Source: an uncultured Spirochaetaceae bacterium
GTDB lineage: Bacteria > Spirochaetota > Spirochaetia > Sphaerochaetales > Sphaerochaetaceae
Reading direction: 5' to 3'
NCBI GenBank assembly: GCA_946414625.1
Contig: CAMKPI010000009.1
Span: 1-19,937 of the forward strand
Length of the DNA stretch: 19,937 nt
The position numbers and the translations under genes are program-made. Below, one piece after another: positions 1-7,354 of the stretch (its first letter is position 1; each line of letters opens with the position of its first letter). A model generated the notes under the pieces. It was not told where the DNA came from. It made no database searches and saw nothing but the letters and a program-made list of their open reading frames with translations.

Positions 1-125
1 GTATGCTGGGCATGTGTCCACCCGTTTTTTTAGACGTGTATGCTGGGTATGTGCCCACCTGTTTATTTAGGCAGGTTTGCTGGGTGTGTGCCCAAACTTT
101 TTTAGGCGGGTGGGCTTGGCATATT
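1..125. repeat. 37-bp tandem repeat, about 3.4 copies, running in from the left edge
   Basis: Copies begin at 1, 38 and 75, and a degenerate partial copy starts near 110. Each opens with a GTATGCTGGG-like stretch, followed by a short inverted repeat (TGGG, six bases, CCCA) and a T-rich stretch ending in TTTAGRC. Copies 1 and 2 are closest; copy 3 has lost a base and drifted. No spacers separate the copies, so this is a minisatellite-type array and not CRISPR. It probably continues upstream of the window. I see no convincing gene in 1-198. Confidence 0.8.
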
Positions 126-177
126 CCGTCAGCGTTCACCCCCTCTTTCAGAATGTTTTAATATTTTGCTGTCCGGT

Positions 178-192
178 CGTAGCCTGGCTACG
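178..192. other. Short perfect hairpin after the solute-binding protein gene
   Basis: CGTAGCC and GGCTACG are perfectly complementary and almost touch, so the real fold is likely a 5-bp stem with a 5-base loop. It lies seven bases past the stop codon of the leftward gene. No T-run follows on the minus strand, so it is not a convincing intrinsic terminator. It may act as an mRNA 3' end stabiliser or a Rho-assisted site. Confidence 0.3.
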
Positions 193-198
193 AGTCCT

Positions 199-1971
199 TC
201 AGTGCTTTCGAATAAGCGTCGGCCAGTAGAGGTTGTCCCAGGAAGGTTCACCGGAGGTCTCGGACAAACCGGGCATTCCCGGACTCTGGTTGTATGCGCC
301 GGATTGTGTATCGGTTGTGAAAGAAACCCGATTCTCATGGGTATTTGAGCGGAGGAATCCCAGGTTTTCCATGATGTTTTTCCATTCCCGGTAATGTGCG
401 GTAATGTAAGACCTGTATGTCATGTCTGTTCCGGGAACAATGCGAGCCGACATGTCGTCAGCCATGAAGAACGCGGGAACGCCGTTCGGATATGCATCTC
501 GTCTTGCTTTCTCGTCGCATGGCAGCCCACCGAATTCGATTGTCCATGCCACACGTGTCTCGGTGCTTCCAAACCAATCGACGAACGCTTTGACCTGTTC
601 TGTCTCCTGAACCGTTCTGCCGGGTTTTTCAATGATTCCTATATATTCGGCAATGTAGAACGCGCCGTCTCCGATGTCCGCAATCTCCAAGTCGGATGCC
701 GAAGTCGAATCTGTCCCTGTGATCCCGTGAAGCGCGGATGATGGAACAGGCGCAGCGTCGACATCACCCCGCACGAGCGGCTCCAGGCCGTATGGGGTAT
801 CTGTAAATACACCATCTGAGAAGTATTTCCAGAGTTGTTTCCAGCCTTCGGTCGATATACCGCCAGCCTTGGACGAGGGGTCGATGAATCGAAAGAGTAT
901 GGAATAAACGATGTTCGCGTTGGTCGTTCCGTCAAGTTTTCCGGGTCGGTACCATCTGACGCTGAGATCTGTCAAATCAGACCAGTGTTCAAGAAAAACT
1001 CTGCTGCGGCGGGAGCTTGAGGCGGCTATCGCGGTGGCGTCCGCCGCGGATGTGTCGAATTCGGTTGTGTCGCCCGGGGTGTTGGTTCCCGAGGTTTTTA
1101 CGCCGGGCACGCCCACATCCGCGCTTGCGTAGGTTTTTACACCGGGCACGCCCCCATCCGCGCCTGTGTAGAGTTCTCCAGCAGATCCCGCGGCAATGTA
1201 TCCATTTCCGGGCACGCCCACATCCGCGCTTGCGGCGAGTTTTTCCTGGGGGCCGCCAGATGCCTCAATTCCTGAATTTTTTTCTTCCGTCCCTCCAGTT
1301 CCGCCATTTTCAGCATCTCTCGGATCTATGCCTGGATTTTCAAGCGCTCTGGCAGTGTCTTTTGTTTCTCCTCTTGCGGCGAAGAGAGTTTTGTCGCCGG
1401 AAGACGGGATTTTGTTATCCGAGTCTTTCTCCAGAGGCTCGATCTCTTCAATTTGCGCTCTAAGCGCGCCTTTCCTGTATGCCATAATCAGGTTCTGCAG
1501 CAACAGTCCGTATGCTTTGCCGTCGATTTTTCTCTCTCCGGAGGATTCTTCCCACGTCGGGACGAAAGCCGTGAGTTTGAGGTTCTCGTATTCTCCGTCT
1601 GTTATCTGTGACCAGAGAATGTCATTAAGGCCAAAAAGTACATCGCCGTCAGAGTTCTCGTTGGCAGCTTTGACCGCGGAGGTGTCTCCGGATATCAGTT
1701 CGCTGCTGTCTATCGAGATTCTGAAACCTGCGTCCCTCGCTTTGCTTATCAGCCAGTCCGTTTGTTTTTTGGAGTTTGAATTGGAATAGATACGGATCGT
1801 ATAATTTTCGTCTCTTGGGATAGTTTTAGTTTTCCGCGCGGTGCTTTTTTCCCCGGTGCCCTGTGTCTTTTGGATTACGGCAGATTCCTCCCTGTTCCCT
1901 CGGGCAAAAACAGGGCAAACGAAAAAAATGATGAAGGCCGCTACAAGAGCTGAGGTGACAAATTTCTTCAT
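199..1971 (-). CDS. Secreted ABC-transporter solute-binding protein with a low-complexity insert
   Basis: 590 residues. A Sec signal peptide (MKKF, hydrophobic core, likely cleavage after VFA near residue 23) points to a periplasmic protein. The globular parts resemble type 2 periplasmic binding proteins of the iron(III)/thiamine class: an early IRIYSNSNS strand (59-67), DVLFGLNDILW (110-120), KAYGLLLQN (152-160), and a second lobe from about 327 to 540. The ligand cannot be assigned. Residues about 172-326 are a Gly/Ala/Ser/Thr/Asp-rich disordered stretch with ADVGVPG-type repeats, inserted where relatives have a short loop. The reading frame stays open upstream to 2262, but that extension crosses tRNA-Arg antisense and has no signal peptide at its start, so I start at the ATG ending at 1971. 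No good Shine-Dalgarno is visible. No permease or ATPase gene lies in the window; partners could lie beyond its left end. Confidence 0.8.
   Translation of the reverse strand: MKKFVTSALVAAFIIFFVCPVFARGNREESAVIQKTQGTGEKSTARKTKTIPRDENYTIRIYSNSNSKKQTDWLISKARDAGFRISIDSSELISGDTSAVKAANENSDGDVLFGLNDILWSQITDGEYENLKLTAFVPTWEESSGERKIDGKAYGLLLQNLIMAYRKGALRAQIEEIEPLEKDSDNKIPSSGDKTLFAARGETKDTARALENPGIDPRDAENGGTGGTEEKNSGIEASGGPQEKLAASADVGVPGNGYIAAGSAGELYTGADGGVPGVKTYASADVGVPGVKTSGTNTPGDTTEFDTSAADATAIAASSSRRSRVFLEHWSDLTDLSVRWYRPGKLDGTTNANIVYSILFRFIDPSSKAGGISTEGWKQLWKYFSDGVFTDTPYGLEPLVRGDVDAAPVPSSALHGITGTDSTSASDLEIADIGDGAFYIAEYIGIIEKPGRTVQETEQVKAFVDWFGSTETRVAWTIEFGGLPCDEKARRDAYPNGVPAFFMADDMSARIVPGTDMTYRSYITAHYREWKNIMENLGFLRSNTHENRVSFTTDTQSGAYNQSPGMPGLSETSGEPSWDNLYWPTLIRKH
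1102..1233 (-). repeat. In-frame repeats encoding ADVGVPG motifs
   Basis: Three near-identical stretches (GGGCACGCCC then MCATCCGCG on the + strand) begin at 1105, 1144 and 1210. The spacings are 39 and 66 bp, i.e. 13 and 22 codons, so the frame is kept. They encode ADVGVPG, ADGGVPG and ADVGVPG at residues 249-255, 271-277 and 284-290 of the solute-binding protein. The in-frame periods suggest slippage or unequal exchange within the coding sequence. Confidence 0.8.
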
Positions 1972-1999
1972 ATAGTTGATTTTAAGCGATGGTGGAAAA

Positions 2000-2018
2000 G
2001 TTACAATAGGTGTGTAAC
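2000..2018. promoter_or_regulatory. Inverted repeat upstream of the solute-binding protein gene, possible operator
   Basis: GTTACA and TGTAAC flank a 7-base centre, about 29 bp upstream of the start codon at 1971. On the minus strand a weak TTGTAA (16 bp) TAAAAT pair overlaps and follows it, with its -10 at 1979-1984. That would leave almost no leader. The dyad is seen directly; a regulatory role is inferred. Confidence 0.3.
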
Positions 2019-2053
2019 AAATAAAAATCCAAACAGATTTGCAGGCTTTGCTA

Positions 2054-2082
2054 TTGCAACAAAATTCCGGAAAAAGTAGAAT
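2054..2082 (+). promoter_or_regulatory. Promoter of tRNA-Arg
   Basis: TTGCAA at 2054-2059 and TAGAAT at 2077-2082 are separated by 17 bp. The predicted start, near 2089, is only a few bases before the mature tRNA end at 2092, as expected for a stand-alone tRNA gene. Confidence 0.65.
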
Positions 2083-2091
2083 AGAGCCAAT

Positions 2092-2165
2092 GGTCCAATA
2101 GCTCAGCAGGATAGAGCGACTCCCTCCTAAGGAGTAGGTCGTGCGTTCGAATCGCGCTTGGATCA
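2092..2165 (+). tRNA. tRNA-Arg (anticodon CCT)
   Basis: The full cloverleaf folds. Acceptor GGTCCAA pairs with TTGGATC (one G-U). The D-stem is GCTC/GAGC, the anticodon stem ACTCC/GGAGT, and the loop CTCCTAA gives anticodon CCT, reading AGG. The variable loop is AGGTC and the T-arm is GTGCG-TTCGAAT-CGCGC. The discriminator base is A and CCA is not encoded. A T-run begins directly after the discriminator base (2166-2172), with no separate terminator hairpin. The gene lies between two diverging protein genes and has its own promoter. Confidence 0.97.
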
Positions 2166-2394
2166 TTTTTTTGTTTTTATACATGTCTTTGTGCGGATTT
2201 TTTCTGCTTCTGGAATCTGACGCGAAGCTCCCGTCTTTCGGTTTTTGTTTTTTTTGATTCATAGTATTTATTACGTTTTTTGTAATTTATTCTTATATAA
2301 ACAGTTGTGCCTAGGAACTGGAAAAAAATACTTTTGAAATATTCGCAAATAATTGGAAAAAACGCTGAAAAAACGATCCGACTCGGGTTTCGCC
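2166..2394. other. A/T-rich intergenic stretch, no gene seen
   Basis: This stretch follows tRNA-Arg. It has several T-runs and A-runs (for example 2166-2178 and 2324-2330) but no open frame with a ribosome site on either strand, and no RNA fold that I recognise. The T-run next to the tRNA may end its transcript. Confidence 0.5.
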
Positions 2395-2424
2395 TTGACG
2401 GAAGGGGGATTTGAGGGGTAAAAT
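2395..2424 (+). promoter_or_regulatory. Promoter of the beta-helix lipoprotein gene
   Basis: TTGACG at 2395-2400 and TAAAAT at 2419-2424 are 18 bp apart. Transcription would begin near 2431, giving a leader of about 80 bases before the ATG at 2513. The upstream TTG at 2411 falls inside this promoter, which argues against the longer reading frame. In the leader, CCCC at 2467-2470 can pair with the GGGG at 2501-2504 that serves as ribosome site. Confidence 0.6.
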
Positions 2425-2512
2425 GTCTTTGCGGTGTACTCTCATGCGAATCTCGGCGGATTTAGTCCCCTTGATAGCTCGTCGGAGAGCGCAGCATAGC
2501 GGGGTGTTATAC

Positions 2513-5500
2513 ATGAAAAAAAGAGTTTTCGGCAAGTGTATGAAGTCTTTTCTTCTGGCTGCTTTCCTGTTTCTAGGCATTTCCTTGGTCGCGTCGTGTT
2601 CCGACAGCTCTTCTGCAGTGAATCCTAGTGACAAGCCTTTCACAGTGCATGGAGAGTACTACGACACCCTGCAGGAAGCGGTTGACAACGCGTCGGGCAA
2701 GGCAGCCGGAGGCGGCCCTATGATAAAGATGCTGAAGGATGCCACAGGAAAGGGCGCAATTATCGACAAGAATGTGGTGATTGATTTCGGTTCGTATACA
2801 TATACGTTCAGCGGAGTGAACAGCACGAGTCAGCAGAACGCGGGAATTCTGGTTCTTGCAAATGTCACGGATGTTGTCATTAAAAGCTCCAAGGACAGCA
2901 ATGAGAAGACGAAGACGTTCGCTGTTGCCGGCAAGAACGGCGAGACTCAGGTGATCCTGAAGATTCTTGCCCCGGTGTCCTTGGACAGTATTGTTGTGGA
3001 TTCGTCGCTGGATTACGGCTCTGGAGAGAAGAGAGTAAAGAAGGTCATAGAGGTCTCCGGAGAGAACGGCGAGGTCGTGGTACAGGGAAACTCCAAGTTT
3101 GATGCTGCTTCAAATCAAATGGTTCTTTCGGTTGAGGACGGAGCGAGATTCGTGATGAAGGACGACTCAGCGAAGATAAAGGGACCATTGGTGGTGACAA
3201 GCAAATCCACACTTGAGCTGAAGCAGGGCTCTTTTACCGTGACAAGTTCCACGATAACCGGAAGTCCCGTTTTCAGGATCGATTCTTCTGCCAGGTTTTT
3301 GTCTGCTGATTCGGACAGCACATCCGCGATAATTAAATATACCACTGAGAGCAGCGGCTCCGTGAGATGCTTAAGCCATAAGTTTGGTCCGGAAGAGATT
3401 TTGGTGCCGGCGAAAGAGGGAAGCCCGGCAAAAATCAGGCAGACCTGCGAGGTTTGCGGTTTTGTAAGCAATATAGAGAGGTCGACATGCGTGAACGGCC
3501 AGCACTCCTGGAGAGCTACAACCAGTAAGAGCGACTGCGCTGTCGACGCTTATGTGTCCGGAACATGTCTGAAGTGCGGCGTCACAACGGACACGCTGTT
3601 CATTCCTTCTTCCGCAAATCATGAATGGTCCCAATGGACCGTTATTGTCGAAGCCTCTTGCGAGACCGACAGCGTGAGGCAAAGGGGTTGCACAGTTTGC
3701 ACCACATCCCAGACTGAAACTGTCGAGGGTTCCGCTCTCGGTCATGACTGGATTCTCGTCGTTAGTAGGACGAACTGCGAGGTCTCGGAGACACTGGAGC
3801 ATGTCTGCTCAAGGTGTGATGCTCACGATGAACATGAAGTTGAAGCGGTGGAGCATATCTGGGGCTCTCATGAGACTCATGATGCAACTTGCTCCGCGGA
3901 TGGCATCACGACGGAAACATGCCTGGAGTGCGGTCACACAAGCGCGACTGTAATTCCTGCAACCGGCGTGCACACGTTCGACTGGACGGGAGATGTGTTT
4001 ACAAGTCCCTCCACCTGTTCCGTGAAAGGTTATAAGCTCACCACATGCACTGTCTGCGATGATGCAACAACTGTGACGGAGCTGGAATTGGACAGCAGCG
4101 TGCACACGTTCGACTGGGATGGCGATGTGTTCACAAGTCCCTCCACCTGCATTGTAAAGGGTTATAAGCTCACCACATGCACAGAATGCGGTGACGCGAC
4201 AACCGTCACGACTCTGGATTTGGACGGGAATGCCCATGTCTATTCTTCCGAGTGGTCAAGCGATACCCAGAGTCACTGGCACGACGCGTCTTGCGGTCAT
4301 GAATCAACATCCGAATATGCGTCTCATGCGTGGGATCGCGAGAGCGCCTCTCCGGGAGAGGGGAAGATTGGCTATACGACCGACACTTGTTCGGTCTGCG
4401 GTTATACCAGTGCGACAGAGGTCGCCCCGACAGACAGTGTGTTGAAGCTTGACGGAGTATATTACAATTCTCTGGCCGAAGCGATGGCTTACGTGAACAG
4501 TTCCAGCGGTAACAATTTTGCCCTGAACCTCACAGCCGATATTGACAATGCGGACGGTTTCATTATCGGATCCGGTAAGAACGTGACAATCGATTTCGCC
4601 GGACACAGCTATGTCGTCACCGGTTTCGGAGCAGGCACGAGCGGAAACTCCAACAACGCCTTCTTCTTGAAGAAAGGCTCCACCGTTGTTTTTAAGAATG
4701 GTTTTGTGTCCTGTGGCAGCGGAAATACGGAGATCAAGTCTGTGATTTACAGTCTTGGGGATCTGACGCTTGACGGTATGGAAATCGACGGGACAAATCT
4801 CGCCCACGACAGCGAAACATCAGGTTGCCTTGTATCGAGCTATCTTGGGTCTCTCCATGTAAGCGGCACGGATATCATTGCGACATCCGGCGACTATGCC
4901 CTGGATTGCGGATCGACAGGTAGCACAAAGGCTTCGATCGTTGTTTCGGGGGATTCCCAGGTCACGGGAATGGTCTCTCTCACGGGCGGGGACATCACCC
5001 TGAAGAGTGGCGCGGAGGTCTCCGGCTGTGTCACGGCCGGTCAGAACGTCTCGAGCGGCACGTCTGGAAGCGTGTTTACCATTGAGAGCGGAGCAACGGT
5101 GCGCAACGAGAACAAAAACGCGCTGGCGGTTTTCGGCTCTAACACCCTGAACATTTCGGGAAAAGTCATTGGATCGGTGTCTACAAACATGAATTCGTAT
5201 AATTCTGACTCCGTTATCAATGTTTACGATGGGGCAGAGATCCTCTGCGAAAGCGAGTGGTCAGATGCTGATGTCGCGGTCTATCTATCGAACGGAACGC
5301 TGAATGTATACGGCGGCACAATACAGGGGCAGACTGCATTGTATGTGAAGTCCAGGGTTTTGAACATCGAGGGAGGCTCGTTTGTTGGAAACGGTGCGGC
5401 GTCTGAATTTGTCCACTCCGATGACGGATGCTCCGCCACGGGTGCTGCTATTGTCATAGAGAACTGTGGCTCTCCGTCAGGGCTGGATGCGGAGAATATC

Positions 5501-5704
5501 TCGATATCTGGCGGTTCATTCAGGGGAGTGAACGCTGAGGCAGTTCAGAGCTATGGCTACGGTGATTATTCCGCGCACACAGGATTTGTCACCGGAGGCT
5601 CGTTCAGCAGCGATCCGTGCAACGCGACGGGTGGCAACCTTGTTGCGAGCGGTTATACAACGGAAAGTTCCGGCGGGATGTATATAGTTGTGGCGGACGA
5701 TTGA
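2513..5704 (+). CDS. Large surface lipoprotein: beta-helix, CxxC repeats, beta-helix
   Basis: 1063 residues. A type II signal peptide with lipobox LVASC (Cys29) predicts a lipid-anchored, probably surface-exposed protein. Residues about 43-276 read as a right-handed parallel beta-helix (pectate-lyase-like), with short strands rich in V/I, N, S and G. Residues about 286-636 hold eight Cys-x-x-Cys modules of roughly 40 residues, most with a nearby His-x-x-Trp or His-x-Phe and a lone Cys about ten residues ahead; two adjacent modules are near-identical. Residues about 642-1063 are a second beta-helix whose opening (LDGVYYNSLAEAM) echoes the first (VHGEYYDTLQEAV), so the helix domain seems duplicated. 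I see no catalytic motif; adhesion, glycan binding or surface scaffolding are all possible. I chose the ATG at 2513 because it begins the signal peptide and follows the promoter. MKSF, nine residues later, is an alternative start. Confidence 0.85.
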   Translation: MKKRVFGKCMKSFLLAAFLFLGISLVASCSDSSSAVNPSDKPFTVHGEYYDTLQEAVDNASGKAAGGGPMIKMLKDATGKGAIIDKNVVIDFGSYTYTFSGVNSTSQQNAGILVLANVTDVVIKSSKDSNEKTKTFAVAGKNGETQVILKILAPVSLDSIVVDSSLDYGSGEKRVKKVIEVSGENGEVVVQGNSKFDAASNQMVLSVEDGARFVMKDDSAKIKGPLVVTSKSTLELKQGSFTVTSSTITGSPVFRIDSSARFLSADSDSTSAIIKYTTESSGSVRCLSHKFGPEEILVPAKEGSPAKIRQTCEVCGFVSNIERSTCVNGQHSWRATTSKSDCAVDAYVSGTCLKCGVTTDTLFIPSSANHEWSQWTVIVEASCETDSVRQRGCTVCTTSQTETVEGSALGHDWILVVSRTNCEVSETLEHVCSRCDAHDEHEVEAVEHIWGSHETHDATCSADGITTETCLECGHTSATVIPATGVHTFDWTGDVFTSPSTCSVKGYKLTTCTVCDDATTVTELELDSSVHTFDWDGDVFTSPSTCIVKGYKLTTCTECGDATTVTTLDLDGNAHVYSSEWSSDTQSHWHDASCGHESTSEYASHAWDRESASPGEGKIGYTTDTCSVCGYTSATEVAPTDSVLKLDGVYYNSLAEAMAYVNSSSGNNFALNLTADIDNADGFIIGSGKNVTIDFAGHSYVVTGFGAGTSGNSNNAFFLKKGSTVVFKNGFVSCGSGNTEIKSVIYSLGDLTLDGMEIDGTNLAHDSETSGCLVSSYLGSLHVSGTDIIATSGDYALDCGSTGSTKASIVVSGDSQVTGMVSLTGGDITLKSGAEVSGCVTAGQNVSSGTSGSVFTIESGATVRNENKNALAVFGSNTLNISGKVIGSVSTNMNSYNSDSVINVYDGAEILCESEWSDADVAVYLSNGTLNVYGGTIQGQTALYVKSRVLNIEGGSFVGNGAASEFVHSDDGCSATGAAIVIENCGSPSGLDAENISISGGSFRGVNAEAVQSYGYGDYSAHTGFVTGGSFSSDPCNATGGNLVASGYTTESSGGMYIVVADD
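3968..4231 (+). repeat. 132-bp tandem duplication inside the CxxC region
   Basis: Two copies start at 3968 and 4100 (44 codons apart). Both encode VHTFDW, GDVFTSPSTC, VKGYKLTTCT and C-x-x-C with only scattered differences. Their close identity compared with the other, diverged CxxC modules marks this as the most recent duplication in the gene. Confidence 0.9.
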
Positions 5705-5735
5705 CGCTTTTGGATTTTTTCGGCAGACTTTTTTC

Positions 5736-5768
5736 GGCAGACCCATGTTCGGGGTCTGCCTTTTTTTT
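5736..5768 (+). terminator. Intrinsic terminator of the lipoprotein gene
   Basis: A perfect 9-bp stem, GGCAGACCC with GGGTCTGCC, is followed at once by eight T. It sits 31 bp past the stop codon. The start of the left arm (CGGCAGAC) also occurs just upstream at 5721-5728, a small direct repeat. Confidence 0.95.
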
Positions 5769-5776
5769 CAGTGAAG

Positions 5777-5916
5777 CATGATGATGACTGTGCGTCTGGC
5801 GCTGGATTATCCAGACTCATCATGTGTATGAATCGAGGAATCCGGTATTGGTTTAGGAATCGGGAAGCTTTACACACAAGCCATGATTCCTGACACAGCG
5901 AGACATGGGTTGTGTG
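5777..5916. other. Two adjacent large inverted repeats, possible structured RNA
   Basis: First element, 5777-5824: CATGATGA pairs with TCATCATG, and inside it GTCTGG pairs with CCAGAC, with a one-sided bulge. Second element, 5873-5916: CACACAAGCCATG pairs with CATGGGTTGTGTG (12 of 13) around an 18-base loop. A further dyad, AGGAATC (5855-5861) with GATTCCT (5885-5891), could compete with the second. No protein-coding frame fits. I do not recognise an RNA family; it may be a small RNA or a repeat-derived element. Confidence 0.4.
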
Positions 5917-5974
5917 CTGTATACGCAATTTTCATATGCATTTTTTAATTGAAAAAGCAGGAAACACTCGTTTC

Positions 5975-6003
5975 TTGTATAAAAACCCGTAAATCGTTAA
6001 AAT
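5975..6003 (+). promoter_or_regulatory. Possible promoter of the alpha/beta hydrolase gene
   Basis: TTGTAT (5975-5980) and TAAAAT (5998-6003) are spaced by 17 bp. The predicted transcript starts near 6010, leaving a leader of about 105 bases that contains the folded element at 6041-6098. Confidence 0.45.
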
Positions 6004-6040
6004 AAACGCGTGACTGGTTGATAAAGTCGGTTTTATGCTG

Positions 6041-6098
6041 AGGAAAACGTCGACCCCGCAAAGTGGCGGGATGAGATTGTCCGTTAGAGCGTTTTCCT
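6041..6098 (+). promoter_or_regulatory. Folded mRNA leader ending at the ribosome site of the hydrolase gene
   Basis: AGGAAAACG at 6041-6049 is perfectly complementary to CGTTTTCCT at 6090-6098, a 9-bp closing stem. Inside it, CCCGC (6055-6059) pairs with GCGGG (6066-6070). The element ends directly against the Shine-Dalgarno GGAAGGAG (6099-6106), ten bases before the ATG. The layout resembles a cis-regulatory leader, but it matches no riboswitch class I know. Confidence 0.45.
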
Positions 6099-6115
6099 GG
6101 AAGGAGACGACAATC

Positions 6116-7153
6116 ATGACAAATACCGCAAAAAATATACCGCTGAAGCTGTCCCGGGTTTGGGACAAGACATTTCCGAAAAGTGATCGGGTGAGACACA
6201 GCAAGGTAAGCTTTCCGAATCGCTACGGAATCACATTGGCGGCGGACCTGTATATTCCAAAAAAGAGCGTCTTCACTGAGAAGAATCACGGTGAGAAGAT
6301 TCCGGCGGTTGTCGTCTCCGGTCCTTTCGGGGCGGTCAAGGAGCAGTGCTCCGGGCTTTATGCTCAGCATATGGCAGAGGAAGGTTATGTCTCTCTTGCC
6401 TTCGACCCGTCTTTTACGGGAGAGTCCAGCGGTACTCCGCGGTACATGGCAAGCCCGGACATCAATACCGAGGACTTTCAGGCAGCGGTAGATTTCCTTT
6501 CAAACTATTATCTGGTTGACCCCGAACGGATAGGTATCATCGGTATCTGCGGCTGGGGCGGACTTGCAATCAACACCGCTGCCCTTGATACTCGCGTGAA
6601 GGCAACTGTTGCGGTCACGATGTACGACATGACCCGTGTGAATGCAAACGGCTATTTTGATGGCGAGAACAGCGAAGAAGCGCGACACGCCAAGAAGGAG
6701 GCGTTGAATAAAGTACGAACGGAGGAATTCGCCACCGGTCTTTATTCGAGAGCGGGCGGCTGCATCGCTCCGGAGAGTCTCCCTTCTGACGCGCCCTTCT
6801 TTGTGCGCGATTATACGGATTATTACAAGACGGACAGGGGATATCACAGGCGGAGCCTTAATTCCAACGAGGGATGGAACACCATAGGATGCATCAGTTT
6901 CATGAATCAGCCCATCATGAAGTATTCCGGGGAGATTCGTAGCGCGGTGCTTCTCGTTCACGGGGAGAAGGCGCATTCCAGGTACTTCTCAGAGGACGCA
7001 TATCGGGACATTGTGGCGTCCGGACGGTTCACTGAAAACAAGGAGCTCTACATTGTGCCTGGGGCGGTTCATACCGATCTTTATGACGGAGGTCGTGGCG
7101 GAAACTTCATCCCATGGAACAAGATTTTGGATTTTTTTGGAAAAAATCTCTGA
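6116..7153 (+). CDS. Alpha/beta hydrolase with a cysteine nucleophile (DLH/YcjY-like)
   Basis: 345 residues, cytoplasmic (no signal peptide). The alpha/beta-hydrolase fold is recognisable: an oxyanion-side VVVSGPFG (66-72), an FDPSFTGESSG loop (96-106), the nucleophile elbow GICGWGG (143-149) with Cys145 where many relatives have Ser, a likely acid near HGEKAHS (282-288), and a catalytic His319 in PGAVHTD. A Cys at the elbow is known from dienelactone hydrolases and from a large set of uncharacterised relatives. The substrate is unknown; a small ester or thioester is possible. I chose the ATG at 6116 because of its strong Shine-Dalgarno GGAAGGAG; the in-frame ATG at 6035 lies in the structured leader. 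It is a single-gene unit between two terminators. Confidence 0.85.
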   Translation: MTNTAKNIPLKLSRVWDKTFPKSDRVRHSKVSFPNRYGITLAADLYIPKKSVFTEKNHGEKIPAVVVSGPFGAVKEQCSGLYAQHMAEEGYVSLAFDPSFTGESSGTPRYMASPDINTEDFQAAVDFLSNYYLVDPERIGIIGICGWGGLAINTAALDTRVKATVAVTMYDMTRVNANGYFDGENSEEARHAKKEALNKVRTEEFATGLYSRAGGCIAPESLPSDAPFFVRDYTDYYKTDRGYHRRSLNSNEGWNTIGCISFMNQPIMKYSGEIRSAVLLVHGEKAHSRYFSEDAYRDIVASGRFTENKELYIVPGAVHTDLYDGGRGGNFIPWNKILDFFGKNL

Positions 7154-7191
7154 GCGTTCTCTTGTGGAGAAGCACTCAGAAATTATTCTCG

Positions 7192-7220
7192 GCAGGATTT
7201 TTTGTCCTGCTTTTATTTTT
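7192..7220 (+). terminator. Intrinsic terminator of the hydrolase gene
   Basis: GCAGGA pairs with TCCTGC across a 7-base loop, followed by TTTTATTTTT. A second imperfect hairpin just upstream (CTGAG and TTCTC paired with GAGAA and CTCAG, 7150-7179) overlaps the stop codon and may protect the mRNA end. Confidence 0.85.
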
Positions 7221-7354
7221 ACGGCAGAGTAGAATGAGTAAACGGAATGCGCTCCGTGAGGTGTGTACAATCGGAATGCTCACCTCTGCGACTTCCACAA
7301 CTGTGTGTAGTGTGTAAGAGCGAGCGGTAAGAGAGCCGAGTCTTGGGAGATTAT

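Noticed and set aside
1017..1789. Open frames on the + strand opposite the solute-binding protein
   Set aside because: They are shadows of the repeat-rich, GC-biased coding region; no ribosome site or domain is seen.
1972..2262. N-terminal extension of the solute-binding protein frame to residue count 687
   Set aside because: The extension runs antisense through tRNA-Arg, and the clear signal peptide begins only at the ATG ending at 1971.
2411..2512. Longer start (TTG at 2411) for the beta-helix lipoprotein
   Set aside because: It lies inside the predicted promoter and would bury the lipoprotein signal peptide 34 residues into the chain.
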